This document shows positions 1-11,095 of a stretch of DNA of 64,000 nt, piece after piece. The position numbers and the translations under genes are program-made. Location: NCBI RefSeq assembly GCF_020509005.1, contig NC_063014.1, positions 496,001-560,000 on the forward strand. The letters run 5' to 3'. Source of the DNA: Fulvia fulva (taxonomy: Eukaryota; Ascomycota; Dothideomycetes; Mycosphaerellales; Mycosphaerellaceae). The notes below the pieces were generated by a model, which saw only the letters and a list, made by a program, of their open reading frames with translations, was not told the origin of the DNA and ran no database searches. The first letter of the stretch is position 1; every line of letters begins with the position of its first letter.

Positions 1-2603
1 CTTGTTCTGACCGACAGACAGGCTTCAGCTGTCACACTGGTCACCGTCTGCATAAGGATTGAAACCGCACATCACAACCTCGCGTCGAATGCTGCATGTG
101 AGGGCAACGTCTAGCATGACAGATCAACATGACAGCCTTCAAGCATCAGGACTTCGTTGCAGTCTGACGATAAATTCTCTTACATCACGATCCCACAGCT
201 TTCGGGAAGCTGTACGCAGTGATATGCTAACAAGCAAGGACTCTCCCAAAGCGCCTTGAGGACGCCTACGCGAACCTCTGAGGGTGCACGAAGCCCAGCA
301 TGCGGATTAGATTCGCGAGACAAAATGAGCCCCAGCGCGTTGTCGGAGTGCGCACACCCGAATGAGCTGGTAATGGCCGAATCACATATCCGACCGGTAC
401 TCGATGTGCGGTGTGCTTAGGTGCATGTTGAGCTATCACAGGCATCGTGCCTAGGTCTACGATTCTCCTCACGTACACGCGTTCGTCAAGCAGACTGGTA
501 TAGTGCCAGGCACCCGTACCTTGGTGCCGAGGGATGCCGCGGTCGAGCATTGAACACTTATCGATGTTCGGCGGACTCATTATCGAGTGAACTCAAGATC
601 CCTGTCTTCACTGTGAACTTTTTAGGCGAGCTGAGAATACTGATCTGACAGCAGGGATGGTAATCAGTACTGTATTACCAAACTTGAAGACGCTCTAGAT
701 CTCGACTCGCTGCTTGCTGTCATCTGGAGTCTTGGGTATCCTCCATGTCAATCGTGCACTATACCCACGACATCTTCCCCAGAGAGCCCCAACCACCTCT
801 TCCGAATCAAATTCAGTCCAGGGATTCAAACACACCTTGTCCCTACAGCCTTGCTGAACTCTGCTTGATTGCGTCTCAAGGTTCAATCGTGCATACTCCG
901 CAAACCCGGAAAGACCCTCCACCGCCACTTCTCAGACATAGAGATGCGTGGCCACAAGTGGATAGATTATAGCCACGTGGCCACGACTTGAACCACTGGG
1001 TGGCCATAGTGTGGCCACAACCTGACTCAGCTTGAGGAGGCATGAGGACAGTCCGGAAGGCGATCTCGAAGGCTAAGGGAGGTCGATATCAGGCACTAAG
1101 GCATTAATGATCCGTGCCCAGGTTGTGGCCATAGTGGACGAACCAACTTGTGATGGTGTGGCCGACATCACTACTCAGACAGTGCAATACAACGACCTTG
1201 ATGGTCGGACTTGGCGCCACCAGCGATATATCTACCCGGAGAGTCCCTCTCGATCAGAAGAATCCGTCTTGCTACCTGCAGATGTCCCGTCGCCTGTCAA
1301 TCAGAGCTTCTCAAAACATGACTCTCTGGTCCATCGATATTTCGGTACTCTATCTGCAGCTAAGGAGGCAATTCCATCTTCCAAATACATACAGCACCTA
1401 GAAGTCCAGCGAAGAAGCTTCTGACACGGAATGAAGACTATCATCAACGCCACGGCTGATTGCCCGCGAAGGGCCGATGAAACAACCTGGTTGTGGGCGT
1501 TTGACTTGCCGGCCCTGCAGTTGCCATTACTCGCAGCAGCTCACGAACCGTTGCGAAGATGCTCGACACGACATGACCTTGCATGCCACTACTACTCACG
1601 GAGGACTTCCTGTGCTATCTGGCGGTGCCTTCGCCACTCAGGCCACGGGACTGTAATAGGTGCTGCATCGCTGCCCTAAATACCATCGTGCTCGTCGAGT
1701 CGCCTTATCGGCCGCCTTGCGCCACGAAACGTGGTCCGGAGTCGACTCCTGGGAATGAGGCGGGCCATCACGGATGACCACTTCGGTCTTGTGAGCAGTA
1801 CCTCAAACCCAGCTTACATATGCAGATGGCAACATTCAGGAATCTGGGCGGTGTCGGCTTACTGCTCGGCCAGGCTGCGCGGTATTGTATCACTGACTAC
1901 GTTGGGCATCAGTGTCGACCTGCAATCTTGACACCACATATGCGTAATGCAGACCGGTATTGCACAACCTCGAGCCTTGAAGGATGATGCTGGAAGACCA
2001 CCCTTCATCGGCGGCGATTATAACTTCCAGCTCGACAGGCAATATTGGTTCCTCGCCACATTCCAGGCCAGGCCGACCGCACCTGCTGAGTCTCGTCACC
2101 GGTCCAGAACCTGAAGAGCGTCACACCTATGCGCTGCTCGAATGTCGAGCCGTACAACACTTGGTCCATACGTGCGCACTTGCCACGACTTAACATCGGT
2201 TTAGTGTTCCACAACTGACAACGAACAGGAGGTACGCATCACTCCCTTCATTCCAGAACGATATCTTGATACAAGCCCGTGCAACCTGCTATCAACATAA
2301 TGCAAAGACTATACATCCTCCAAAACATAGCCATCCACAATCCACATCGACATACACATTCGCACATGCATCGAAAAAAGCAAAAAAACACACACAAAGG
2401 GTATCACAAATGCCGCCCATATCCCAGATCCTCCCATAAAAAACGCCATGCCTTCCTCCCATCATACCAATGCTGCCCATTCCTCCATCCTGTCCCATTT
2501 TGCCAGTCCTGTGGTGCTTCATTTTTTGTTCATATGCCATGCCTCCCATATCCCATTCCATGCCAAAAAGAAGATTCGAACCACAAACCACCCCTCAGCA
2601 GCC
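1..2603. other. intergenic region, no convincing gene
   Basis: This stretch has ordinary composition, with CpA and TpG present, so it is not RIPped. Only short overlapping open frames are seen on both strands. The longest is about 105 codons at 1107-1424 (+), and no known domain could be read in any of them. The stretch 2290-2600, just beyond the stop codon of the minus-strand transcription factor gene, is rich in short CCCAT/ATCCC-type runs and is probably its 3' UTR and terminator region. A cluster of GTGGCCAC octamers lies at 948-1018. I see no transposon hallmark here. Confidence 0.5.
948..1132. repeat. cluster of palindromic GTGGCCAC octamers
   Basis: Three perfect copies of the palindrome GTGGCCAC lie at 948-955, 977-984 and 1011-1018. 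GTGGCCAT variants lie at 1000-1007 and 1125-1132. The spacing is 20-35 bp within an otherwise unremarkable intergenic region. It could be a binding-site array for a dimeric regulator or a chance cluster, and no gene starts immediately beside it. Confidence 0.35.
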
Positions 2604-5600
2604 TCAAGCCCTGACCTGACTGTGATTAGACCCAGACTGCGGTAAAAGGTGATCAATGCAACGCTGCAACATATCACCCGCCTCATGCATAAGTTCCCAC
2701 CTCGGCTGGGAGAAACATTCCCTGAGCAAAATCAACAGCCCCAAACACGAATTACGATCTCTCAGACTCTCCAAATCATCGGGCCTCGCAACGCCGCCTA
2801 CCCGGGTAAGGTAATGGTGCATGTCCAAGATCTGACTCTCGCGGGTGTTAAGTTGGTTATAAGAATGCGTCAGGGGTCCATCCAGAGCGTAGCCGTAAGA
2901 CCATACGATCATGACGGCGTAGTACAAGATCCAGGGTCTGTTGAGTAAGTAATCGTCCCTCGCGCTGTAAGTGAAGCGCAGTGGCGGCGGCATTCCATTC
3001 TGCTTCACATTGCCCTCTTCGTCCACTTCGGGCTGAGGGAGGAGTACCTCGCACAGGAAGCGCAACGCGTGGAAAACTGCGTCTCGGGCTGTTGCGCTCG
3101 GTGCCCACCGCTCACACATGTTCCGTCGCACAATCGCCCGATCAGCGTCCGTTACTTCTCGGCCTAGAGAGCGTGGTGCGCCCGCAAACATCTCGCAGTC
3201 CACAATTGCGATGTGCATAGCCATATGCGCTAGACTGTGCAGACAAGTGTTTGACTCGAAGACGTTATCGCGGTGGTCCTTGTGGCATCTTGATTTGTTC
3301 TCGGACTGCGAGACCGGTAAGTAATCGTTCGAGTCATTCGTGCTCGAGCTCAAGCTTTCGTCAAAGTCATTGCGCCAGTGGTCAAAGGCAGCCCTCAAGG
3401 TCGATTGCCACCCCTTAGAATTGCCAGTCCCAACGCCCAAGGATTTTACTGACTCGTCACGCTGGCTCAGTTGCCAGCAGTAATTGAGTAAGCCAGCCAT
3501 GAGGATGACACGGTTAAAGACATTGGGGGTTCGGACTTTCTGTCCAGCAAGGCACTTCTTCAGCCCTTCCATGAACATTGTTGGTTTGATGCCATTTGCG
3601 AGCAGGCTGGCCTCGGTCCTTCGAACTTCTGCACTACTAGTAGCGGACCACAGAGCCTCGTCACATGGAAGCTGGAGTCGGATGTCATGCGGCGACATCA
3701 CGGCGGCATGCCCGAATAGCGTCGCGTGTGTCGAATCGATGATGAACGCTGCGAAAGCGACTCGCTTTGTTGCCTCGACTGTAATCCATCGATTCCACCA
3801 CGCATCAGGCGTGTTGACACCGCTAGTGTTGACAGTGCCTTCTGGTCCAGGTGGCGTTCTGGTAGGGTCTTGTCCACTGATCGCTGGCGCAGCACCCGAG
3901 CCAGAAGGGGTCTCGATCACAGCTCGACCAATCAGTGACGACCCTCTTCGCATGACCGTAAGGGTAGTCGCATGGTGAATGTGCGCCCTTTCGTGCAAAT
4001 CTCGAGTGCTGTACATCTTCTCGAAAAGTTCAAGCAACAGCATAGTCTGGAATGTCCACAGCTTTGCTGTGGGCCTGAACTCCGCGTCTTTGAACACTTC
4101 CCATCGTATATGATGCGCACAGAAGAATGCAAGCTCCGCGCAGTTCTTGATGAGTTCGGCAGCATGGGTGCGCTCCAAGCAACATGCTCCCAGACACGAC
4201 ATAGCCAGAAGTAAGAGATCCGGGCAGGTCTCCGGGTTAAAAGTCGGTCGATGCATGATAGGCATCTGCTGATGAGTGTGCAGCCAGTAGCTGGTTATGT
4301 ACGTCTTCAGCATGTTGACACTCAGTGGATGGTTGTCATCGTCTGTGTCGCCAGCCAGGATGTCTTCCTTACACTTGCGTCCGGGCAATCTTTCAACATC
4401 GTCGAATGATCTGACCATTGCGATGAGGCGCGCTTGCTTCTTTTCCGTGACAATGCACTCTCGCATACTCAGGTCCATGCCGTTGATCGTCGGAGATATA
4501 TTCTCCTCCCAATTCTCGGGCTTCGATGACTGCTCATCAACAACCGTTGGAGGCTCAAACTTTGGCAGCGGCGCCCCAGGTAGCTGCGACTGATACACCA
4601 TTTGGTCCCCAGGCGGCGAGGGTTCCTCCATCATGCTGAAGTTGCCGGTTTCGAAGAGTTGTTGAATAAAGTGGGCGTCGCCCATTCCAGGTTGCGGCGA
4701 ATGGTTAAAGCCATCGCCGCCAAACACCGCCATGGCATATCCGGAGGGAAATTGGTCGAAGTTATTGAAGTCAGCCATGCTGCCAATGCTCGATGGCGGA
4801 ATGTCATATTGACTGGCACCGCTCATTGCTGGAGGCGACATTGCCGTTCCTGGACCGGGACCACCTGGGCCGCTATAACTCTGTGGTAGCTGGAAAGCGG
4901 GCAGAGAAGGCAGCTGGGTGTAGCCGCCGTTCATGGCAGATACGAGCGGTTGACCAGCAGTCGAAGGGTACGACGGCTGAGCGTACATTTGGTTACCCTG
5001 CGCAGGGGATGACATAGGTGGTGGGTGAAGTGGCAATTGCTGCTGCTGCTGCACCTGACCGTAACCGTTTTGCATTGATACCGGTCGCTCCTGCTGTCCG
5101 TCCATGCTATAACGCCTCGTCGTTGCCGGCGATGTTGGAGGCGGCATCATCTGTCCGGATCCAGGGTAGCGATTCTGATACGCGCTGTAAGGCGCGCCGT
5201 TGAGCTGAGCACCGACTCCAGGCTCGGTCTGTAGCGGAGGCAGACTGGGCATTGGGACTTGGTCATGATGCTGCTCACCGTTCGGCCTGTACGGCTGCAC
5301 CTGTTGCGCAGTCGGCGGCAGGTACGTTCCTGCTTGCGAGCTCGACTGTTGCTGCCGTGGGTGAGCAGAGTCGACCGGGGACACTATCGACGCGGCAGCC
5401 GACGCTTTCAGTCCAAACTCGGGTGATGTTCCGTCTGAGTTCGCGGCAGCCGTGCGCTGGCTGTTCATAAAGGCATCCTTGCGTTGGAGGTGAGAACCCT
5501 TGGCCGTGTGTCGTTCCCTGTGCCGCGCACAGAGGTCTGCGCGAACAAAGTACCGGTCGCATCCGGGGAAGTCGCAATTATAGTGGCGCTTGGGCGTGTC

Positions 5601-5896
5601 TAAGGCATTGTCAGTACTTCCTTGCATCAAGCTTGGCGTGGAGTCGAGGACGAACGGTTCAGCTGATGTCGGTACAAATGTTCTGCGCGCGAGTACGACT
5701 TGCCGCAGCCCTTCGTCGGACATTCGTACTTCTTGTCCGTCGTCTTGATGATGCGGCGCTTCTTCTTGGGCTTGTTCTCGGACACGTCGTCCACCTCGTG
5801 CTCGGCGTCGTCCACAGTCCCATCGTTGCTGCTGCCGGGACGCTGTTCCGCCGCTTTGTTCATAGCTTTCGATCCTGGAACGCCCGACATGATCAT
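2604..5896 (-). CDS. C2H2 zinc-finger transcription factor with fungal-specific regulatory domain
   Basis: Probable nuclear regulator of about 1078 residues in two exons, 5896-5656 and 5599-2604. The intron at 5600-5655 is 56 bp. Its donor is the uncommon GTTCGT, its branch site reads TACTGAC and its acceptor TTAG. Splicing completes the first finger by supplying the last histidine: finger 1 uses C59, C64, H77, H81 and finger 2 uses C89, C94, H107, H111. A basic KPKKKRR stretch at 42-48 could be a nuclear localisation signal. A Gln/Pro/Ser/Gly-rich low-complexity part follows (about 150-400), then a fungal_trans-like helical domain from about residue 504 (PIMHRPTF motif near 530). Two N-terminal C2H2 fingers plus this domain is a known ascomycete architecture. 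The target genes cannot be inferred. About 3 kb upstream is non-coding. Confidence 0.88.
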
Positions 5897-8850
5897 CTCC
5901 TGCTACTGTAACCCACTCTCGACGTATGGCGGTAGTTGCTTGGTTCCGGTTCTTGGTTGGTCAGCATCGCATGCGAGTGTATGCGATGCGCGAGCGCTCT
6001 CTTCATGTCCTGCTCAACCCAACTGCCTCGCTGTCGTCGCTGGGGGGGTGAGGGTCACGAGGATGTAGAGTGTTGTTCGCAAGTTCGCAAGGCAGGAGCG
6101 CGGTCACAGATGCCCGTGTATGACGAAGGGATTGGGCACGCGGACAGTGACAACTGCGGTTGCACGGCAGGTCACAGTGACTAGGAAGGCTGCGTGTAGC
6201 TGCGGAGGTGGATCTGTTTCGTGCACCGGAGCCAGCGGGCGGACCTTATTGTGGTGCCGCGCACTGGTTGCACACAGTGCGCAACTTAACTGCGGAGGCG
6301 TGAATACGTATTGCCTGTGCCAGTGCCAGTGCCAGAGCTGCTGTCGTCGAATAGAGAGACCCGTCGAGCAAGCCCAAAAAGAGTGGGAAAAAGCGCGGGA
6401 TGTTGGGAAGGCGCGCTAGCTCAACGCTAAGCTAGCCGAGACCGATGAGATCTTTCCAATGCAGGCCCTCGATGCTGTTGATGGCTAGCAGGAACAGAGC
6501 GACAGCAACGCCTGGCCAGCACCTCTCGCAGGGTACTCGCCCGTATATAGGTGATGAGCATCAGTACTTGGCTGAGCAAGCAGCAATGTAACCCTCTCAT
6601 TTGGCTACGACTGACCCTTGTTGCAAGATCTATGCACTAGCGGCCCGGTGGAGCGGGGTTAAAAGTGAATATCCAACTGGCAGCAGTCTCGAGCAAACAC
6701 GACCCTAACCACTTCACCGGACCCCAGCTGGCCGACCGGACCCCATCATTTACCGCTTATATTGATTGAGCTTTTGCTACTACAACTCCAAACTGCACCT
6801 CAAAAACCGCTTAGAATCTATCTTTCCCGCGCACTCGAGCCGGCAACGAGTGGGAGGGGGGGGGCCTCACAAGGCAGGGGTAAGGGCGCCGCCGATGTGC
6901 CCTCCCCGAGGCGCAACGGCGACGTGCAAGACTGTCGACATTTGATGGAACTTGATTCGGAACTTGATGGGTCACTGGGGTCCGATCGGCTAGCTGGGGT
7001 CCGGGGAAGTGATGAGGAAACACGACAGACATGATCCCTTCTCTTCCGCCAACAGACTGGCCAGTGAGGCTGAAAATTCAAGCATAGACGACATACGCCT
7101 CATCGAGCAGGCGAAAGCGAGTGAGATGCGAACGCACAATACCATGATCCCAGGCAGGGCATCAAGATCGCGCGGTAGGCGCATCAATTCTCGAATCTGA
7201 TTGATCACCAGGCGGACTCCGACACGCATCACACTGCACGAGGTTAACGATGCCTCGTGATTTTGCTGCGGGTCGCCACACTAGGCCGAACTTTCTCTGG
7301 CCGCCGCATCCACAAGTCGATGGCGCAGGTGCGCAAGTACTGGTTCACATCCTTTCAGGGAGCAAGTCATAACCACAACTGATTCCCACAACTAAGAGAA
7401 ACCCCTTCCTGACGAGCGACTTCCACTTCTGCCCTAGGGCCCCTAAGATACAGTAGAAAATGACCGCGGCCGAGTCTTGTTTCACTGCTCCCGGGGCCTC
7501 CACCGTCTGGTAACTTCACAAACGAGCGCTGTCTCAAGGAAAATAATCAACCTCTATTCCAACTTCATGCAAAGACACCCCGAGTCTCGTCGCACGAACT
7601 TCCCCAGACCCCAGGTTTTATCTTGTTTCGCAATGATCGCAGCGAAGAACACCAGAATCCAGCCCGAGCAGCCTCACTGCTGGGCGCCCCCACGCCTTGG
7701 ATGGACGTGGGATGTTTCGAAATAGCAACCTGATGAACCAACGCCATCAACATCATCAAGCACAGATCTCATCGGAAAGCACAGGTCACTACCAGTCCGA
7801 AATTCGCAAAAATCATCAACCTGGTAATCTCATGCTGCCGCATGTGGCGTCCACAAGGCTACGCGCTCTGCAACACCACTGCACAGAACGAACCAGGCTG
7901 GAGAGGTTGGCAGTGGCGCAGCGTCATCACCTGTCAAGGCATCCATCCTCCGGAGGGACATAGACTACCGAGCACCTGTAAGTGTGTAGGGAGCTACTGC
8001 ATCTGACCTAAAGCCATCGCATTTAGGTACGTAAGGCGTGGGGATGCACAAACGAGAACCTATTTACCATCTTACCACTTGGGACAGGTTCTCCTCAATC
8101 TCACTCAGGTAAGCGAGTTGGATTCTCTGGATTCCTGGGAATTGCCCAAAGGACGCAGGACCCGGTACGTACTGTGGAACTCTTTCATTGGAAACAAAGG
8201 CATTCCGGCATGCCAACGCCCGCCCTGTGGATGCATATTTCGAGCTAATGTATGCAATATGTTTGTGCCTACGGTAATAAGGCCAGTCCGTATGCCAGGC
8301 ACGCGATGCAGGTAAGCAAGTCTTGTCTATGAGGGGTTTCGCGAAAATGCAGCATATGCAGGACAACCACATCCAAGCCTACCATCCTCCTATCATTCCA
8401 GACTTTCGCGCTTAAGCAGGAAATGGCGCTTGAAGATGCAGAAGTTTCCCCCGGTTCGTCATGATCGAGATGTGTGATGTGGTCATGTCGCTGATACTTC
8501 ATACTGAACACCTCGTGGCGAAGTCGTGCTGTAGTGTCGAATCTTGAACCGGGCGCCGTGGTTTCTGGTAGCGAGCCATCAGAGTCTCAGAGACCGTCGT
8601 GCAACTTTGCGCTTTGACCATCGTGAGGTCTGACTTAGTGTCTCTTGTGCATTGTGACTGCATGTGCGTTCGAGGATGCTTTGTGTCTCCTGCGTCGCAC
8701 GGCCTCGTGTTGCAACGCTTGGGATGTGCTGATGCTGTTGCAGCGCATTGCGTCGAATGTCAGCAGGTGAGTAAGTTTCTGCTCAGAAACTGTACATCCT
8801 TCGCTCATATGCTGGCGACAAGGACAGTTTCGTTGTCTTGTCTTGACCCT
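5897..8850. other. long intergenic region upstream of the zinc-finger gene
   Basis: About 3 kb without a gene I can support. It has normal, non-RIPped composition. It contains GTGCCA direct repeats near 6317-6334, a G-run near 6855-6863, and a 7-bp inverted repeat at 7237-7243 and 7253-7259. The part nearest 5900 should hold the promoter and 5' UTR of the divergent minus-strand zinc-finger gene. Several open frames of 60-115 codons occur on both strands but overlap one another and show no domain. Confidence 0.5.
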
Positions 8851-9675
8851 TCAAGCGCTCGTCCCGTTTCCATAATACTCATCTTGCGCCTTCCTCAACT
8901 CTACCCCAATCTCCCTAAACCCGGTCGGCTCCTTCCCTCTTGACTTCCAAAACTCCTCCCTATCCCTCAATACCTCCGCCGCCCATTCTTGCACCTCCGG
9001 CAGCACGATTCTCTTAGCAACGCGACTGAACTCCCCCAAATCCACCCTCCCATCATGCGCCCTCTCGTACTCCACCATCTGCAACAACAACTCCATCTTG
9101 TCCACATCATGCACAAACTTACTCTCCTCCGTCTCTGAATCTTCATACTCCTGCCACACCTTCATCATCTCCTCACCTGCCTTGCCGCCCTTCACGTTAC
9201 CAAGTAGGGACTTGGTCATGTACTCCATCGTCTCCATTTCGCGTCGGCTCTTCTCGACTTTCGTTACGCCGTCAACGGGAGTGATGTCGCCGACCAGAGC
9301 TTCGGCCATGTCGTGGATCAGGGCCATTCGCGTGCAGCGGGCGATGTCGAGGCGGGATGAGAGGGCGGGTGGGCATAGCATGGTGATTATGGACATGCGG
9401 TACATGTGGTCGGAAATTGACTCGCCGTGGTTGATGTCGAAGCGGCGCCAGCCCTCGCGTTTGGTCGTCTTGAGGCGTTCAAGAAGGTGGAAGAAGGGCA
9501 GAGGGGAGGAGGATCCTGTCTGGGGTTGTCGGGGAAGGGTTGAGAGGACTGGTGGCCATAGTCAGTATGGTGGCCGCATGTTGGTCGCGTGTATGAGGCG
9601 ATATGAGACATTGCAAAGAGGCTTTGTATAACAGAGCTGCTTGTCACGCACCTGTATTTGGTGTCCATTCTCCAT
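8851..9675 (-). CDS. HD-domain protein, 5'-deoxynucleotidase (HDDC2/YfbR-like)
   Basis: Metal-dependent phosphohydrolase of the HDDC2 family, to which yeast YGL101W and YBR242W belong; members dephosphorylate deoxynucleoside monophosphates. The main exon reads from about 9519 to the stop at 8851. In order it carries PFFHLLERLK, the metal-ligand SDHMYRM motif (9391-9414), the HD pair in LIHDMAE (about 9301-9323) followed by GDITP, and a downstream aspartate in HDVDKME (about 9092-9115). These are the expected H...HD...D ligands. The C-terminal part is helical and charged. The 5' end is uncertain. One model starts at the ATG at 9675 (MENGHQIQ), uses donor GTGCGT at 9651 and acceptor at 9520, giving a 132-bp intron; another acceptor or an extra exon is possible. 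Length of about 230 residues fits the family. Confidence 0.8.
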
Positions 9676-10021
9676 CCACATGGCTAGGAGTGAGTAGGCC
9701 TGACTTGGCCTCTGTGTTACTTGATAAGCCATTGTTGCACCAGGATGTCACTATGCAGCTCTGTGCTTACTGGGAGGCTCGTTTGTATCCACTGCGTCTG
9801 GTGCCATGTCTTCTGCTGTCGTGGTATGCTGTCGTTGCTGGTTCCTTGGTCCTGTAGTTCAATGCACTATCTCTGGAACTCGGAGATTCTTTGAAGCTGA
9901 CGCAACCGTCGGGAATGATGGGAGTGGAAGGATACAGTCCTGGGCATAGTTTTTATAACCCCTGTATTTACGCTAACCCCTTCCGGCTATCCATGTCCAT
10001 CTCAGAAGGTGTTGCTACCTT
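9676..10021. other. intergenic region bordering the repeat block
   Basis: Upstream of the HD-domain gene, probably its promoter. Composition is still normal. No coding frame with a recognisable domain was seen. Confidence 0.45.
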
Positions 10022-10137
10022 CAATCTCACTATCAAGAATGGGCCAAGCTCACACCTGAGGACATACAACGTATATGCAAGAGTATCCGAGAACGCTGCG
10101 AGGCAGTAACAGCCAACAATGGAGGACACACCAGGTG
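10022..10137 (+). pseudogene. C-terminal relic of a Tc1-type transposase
   Basis: One frame reads WAKLTPEDIQRICKSIRERC, then an AV..NNGGHTRW ending followed by a stop. Tc1-family transposases typically finish with R(C)xxVIxxxGGHTxx, so this looks like the last 35-40 residues of such an enzyme. The DDE core (for example YSPDLNPIE) is not readable upstream, so only the tail remains or the rest is frameshifted. It still has CpA and TpG, so it has not been heavily RIPped. It lies right at the edge of the RIPped block. Confidence 0.5.
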
Positions 10138-10851
10138 GTGAGCTACGCCAAGCAGTGGATACATCCTTCCTAATGAGGAAAGGTGGAAGAACAGGGTTTG
10201 TAAAAACATGCCCAGGACTGTATCAGGACGTTGTGGTGCAGGCCGCGGCACTGTTCACTAATGTATACAAGCACTACTAAAGAGGAACTAAGTACTAGTT
10301 CGTTGTTTCACGTGACAGTCGTTGTTTAGTATCAAAACAAAGCCGAAAGCTACATTAAGGGTTACTAGGAGATCCTAACATGTTATATACGACGTATTGC
10401 CGACGCTACGGTGTTATCGCAGTGTAGAGTTGTATCACGTGTATAGATGTAGCCGTGTTTTTGCCGAGGTGTGTTTTCTACGACATTATCTTTGTACCGT
10501 AATATATTTATCCTATATTTACACCTACTTATATTAACTACGATACTATAAAGACGGTATATCGCGTAAAAAATATAACTTATTATTATAAAGATATATT
10601 TTTCTAGAAATATATTATCTTCGAATATTATAAGTACGCTATACTAGACAAAATATACGTTTACGGCTATATAGATAGCTTAAGGTATTATACTAATATT
10701 ATATTATAGACAAAGCGTACTACGCTTAGCGCGTATTAGACCCTCTACCGTATTTAGGTATATTACCTATAATATAGTAAGCTAGGCGTATTCCGAAAGT
10801 CTATATATCTAGAGTCGCGGGTTAAGTAGCTATACTTACTAGATAGAAATA
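10138..10851. other. transition into RIPped AT-rich DNA
   Basis: From about 10320 the sequence changes from balanced composition to TpA-rich DNA full of ATATAT and TAG/CTA words with few CpA. This is the left border of the RIPped block. No gene or specific element can be recognised. A non-RIPped LINE-A inserts at 10873. Confidence 0.6.
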
Positions 10852-10956
10852 TATTATAATTACGCATTATATATACCCCGAGCAAGAGAGGGAATCATCG
10901 ATCTCTGCGCCAAAACACGACACATTCGAAAGCTCTTATCAAGGCCATTCCAACGA

Positions 10957-10964
10957 TATAAAAA
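10957..10964 (+). promoter_or_regulatory. TATA-like box inside the LINE-A 5' UTR
   Basis: TATAAAAA occurs about 83 bp inside the element and 130 bp before ORF1. The surrounding 5' UTR, including this box, is conserved in LINE-A copies 2 and 3. LINEs need an internal promoter, so it may contribute, but a TATA box within the transcribed region would not by itself make full-length RNA. Functional assignment is a guess. Confidence 0.25.
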
Positions 10965-11095
10965 GCAGGCCACTGCCCCTAGGACTGAGGGAGTTCTACC
11001 TCATTCAATCTGGACAGCTTGAAGCTCTCTTCACCCTGTTTCTTCAGCTCCAAACGCCGCGGAGGTGCCTAGCTACATTAGGCAACTCCTAGGCA

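Noticed and set aside
7237..7259. 7-bp inverted repeat CACGAGG...CCTCGTG
   Set aside because: Short hairpin with 9-base loop, no neighbouring terminator or RNA gene context; expected by chance in 64 kb.
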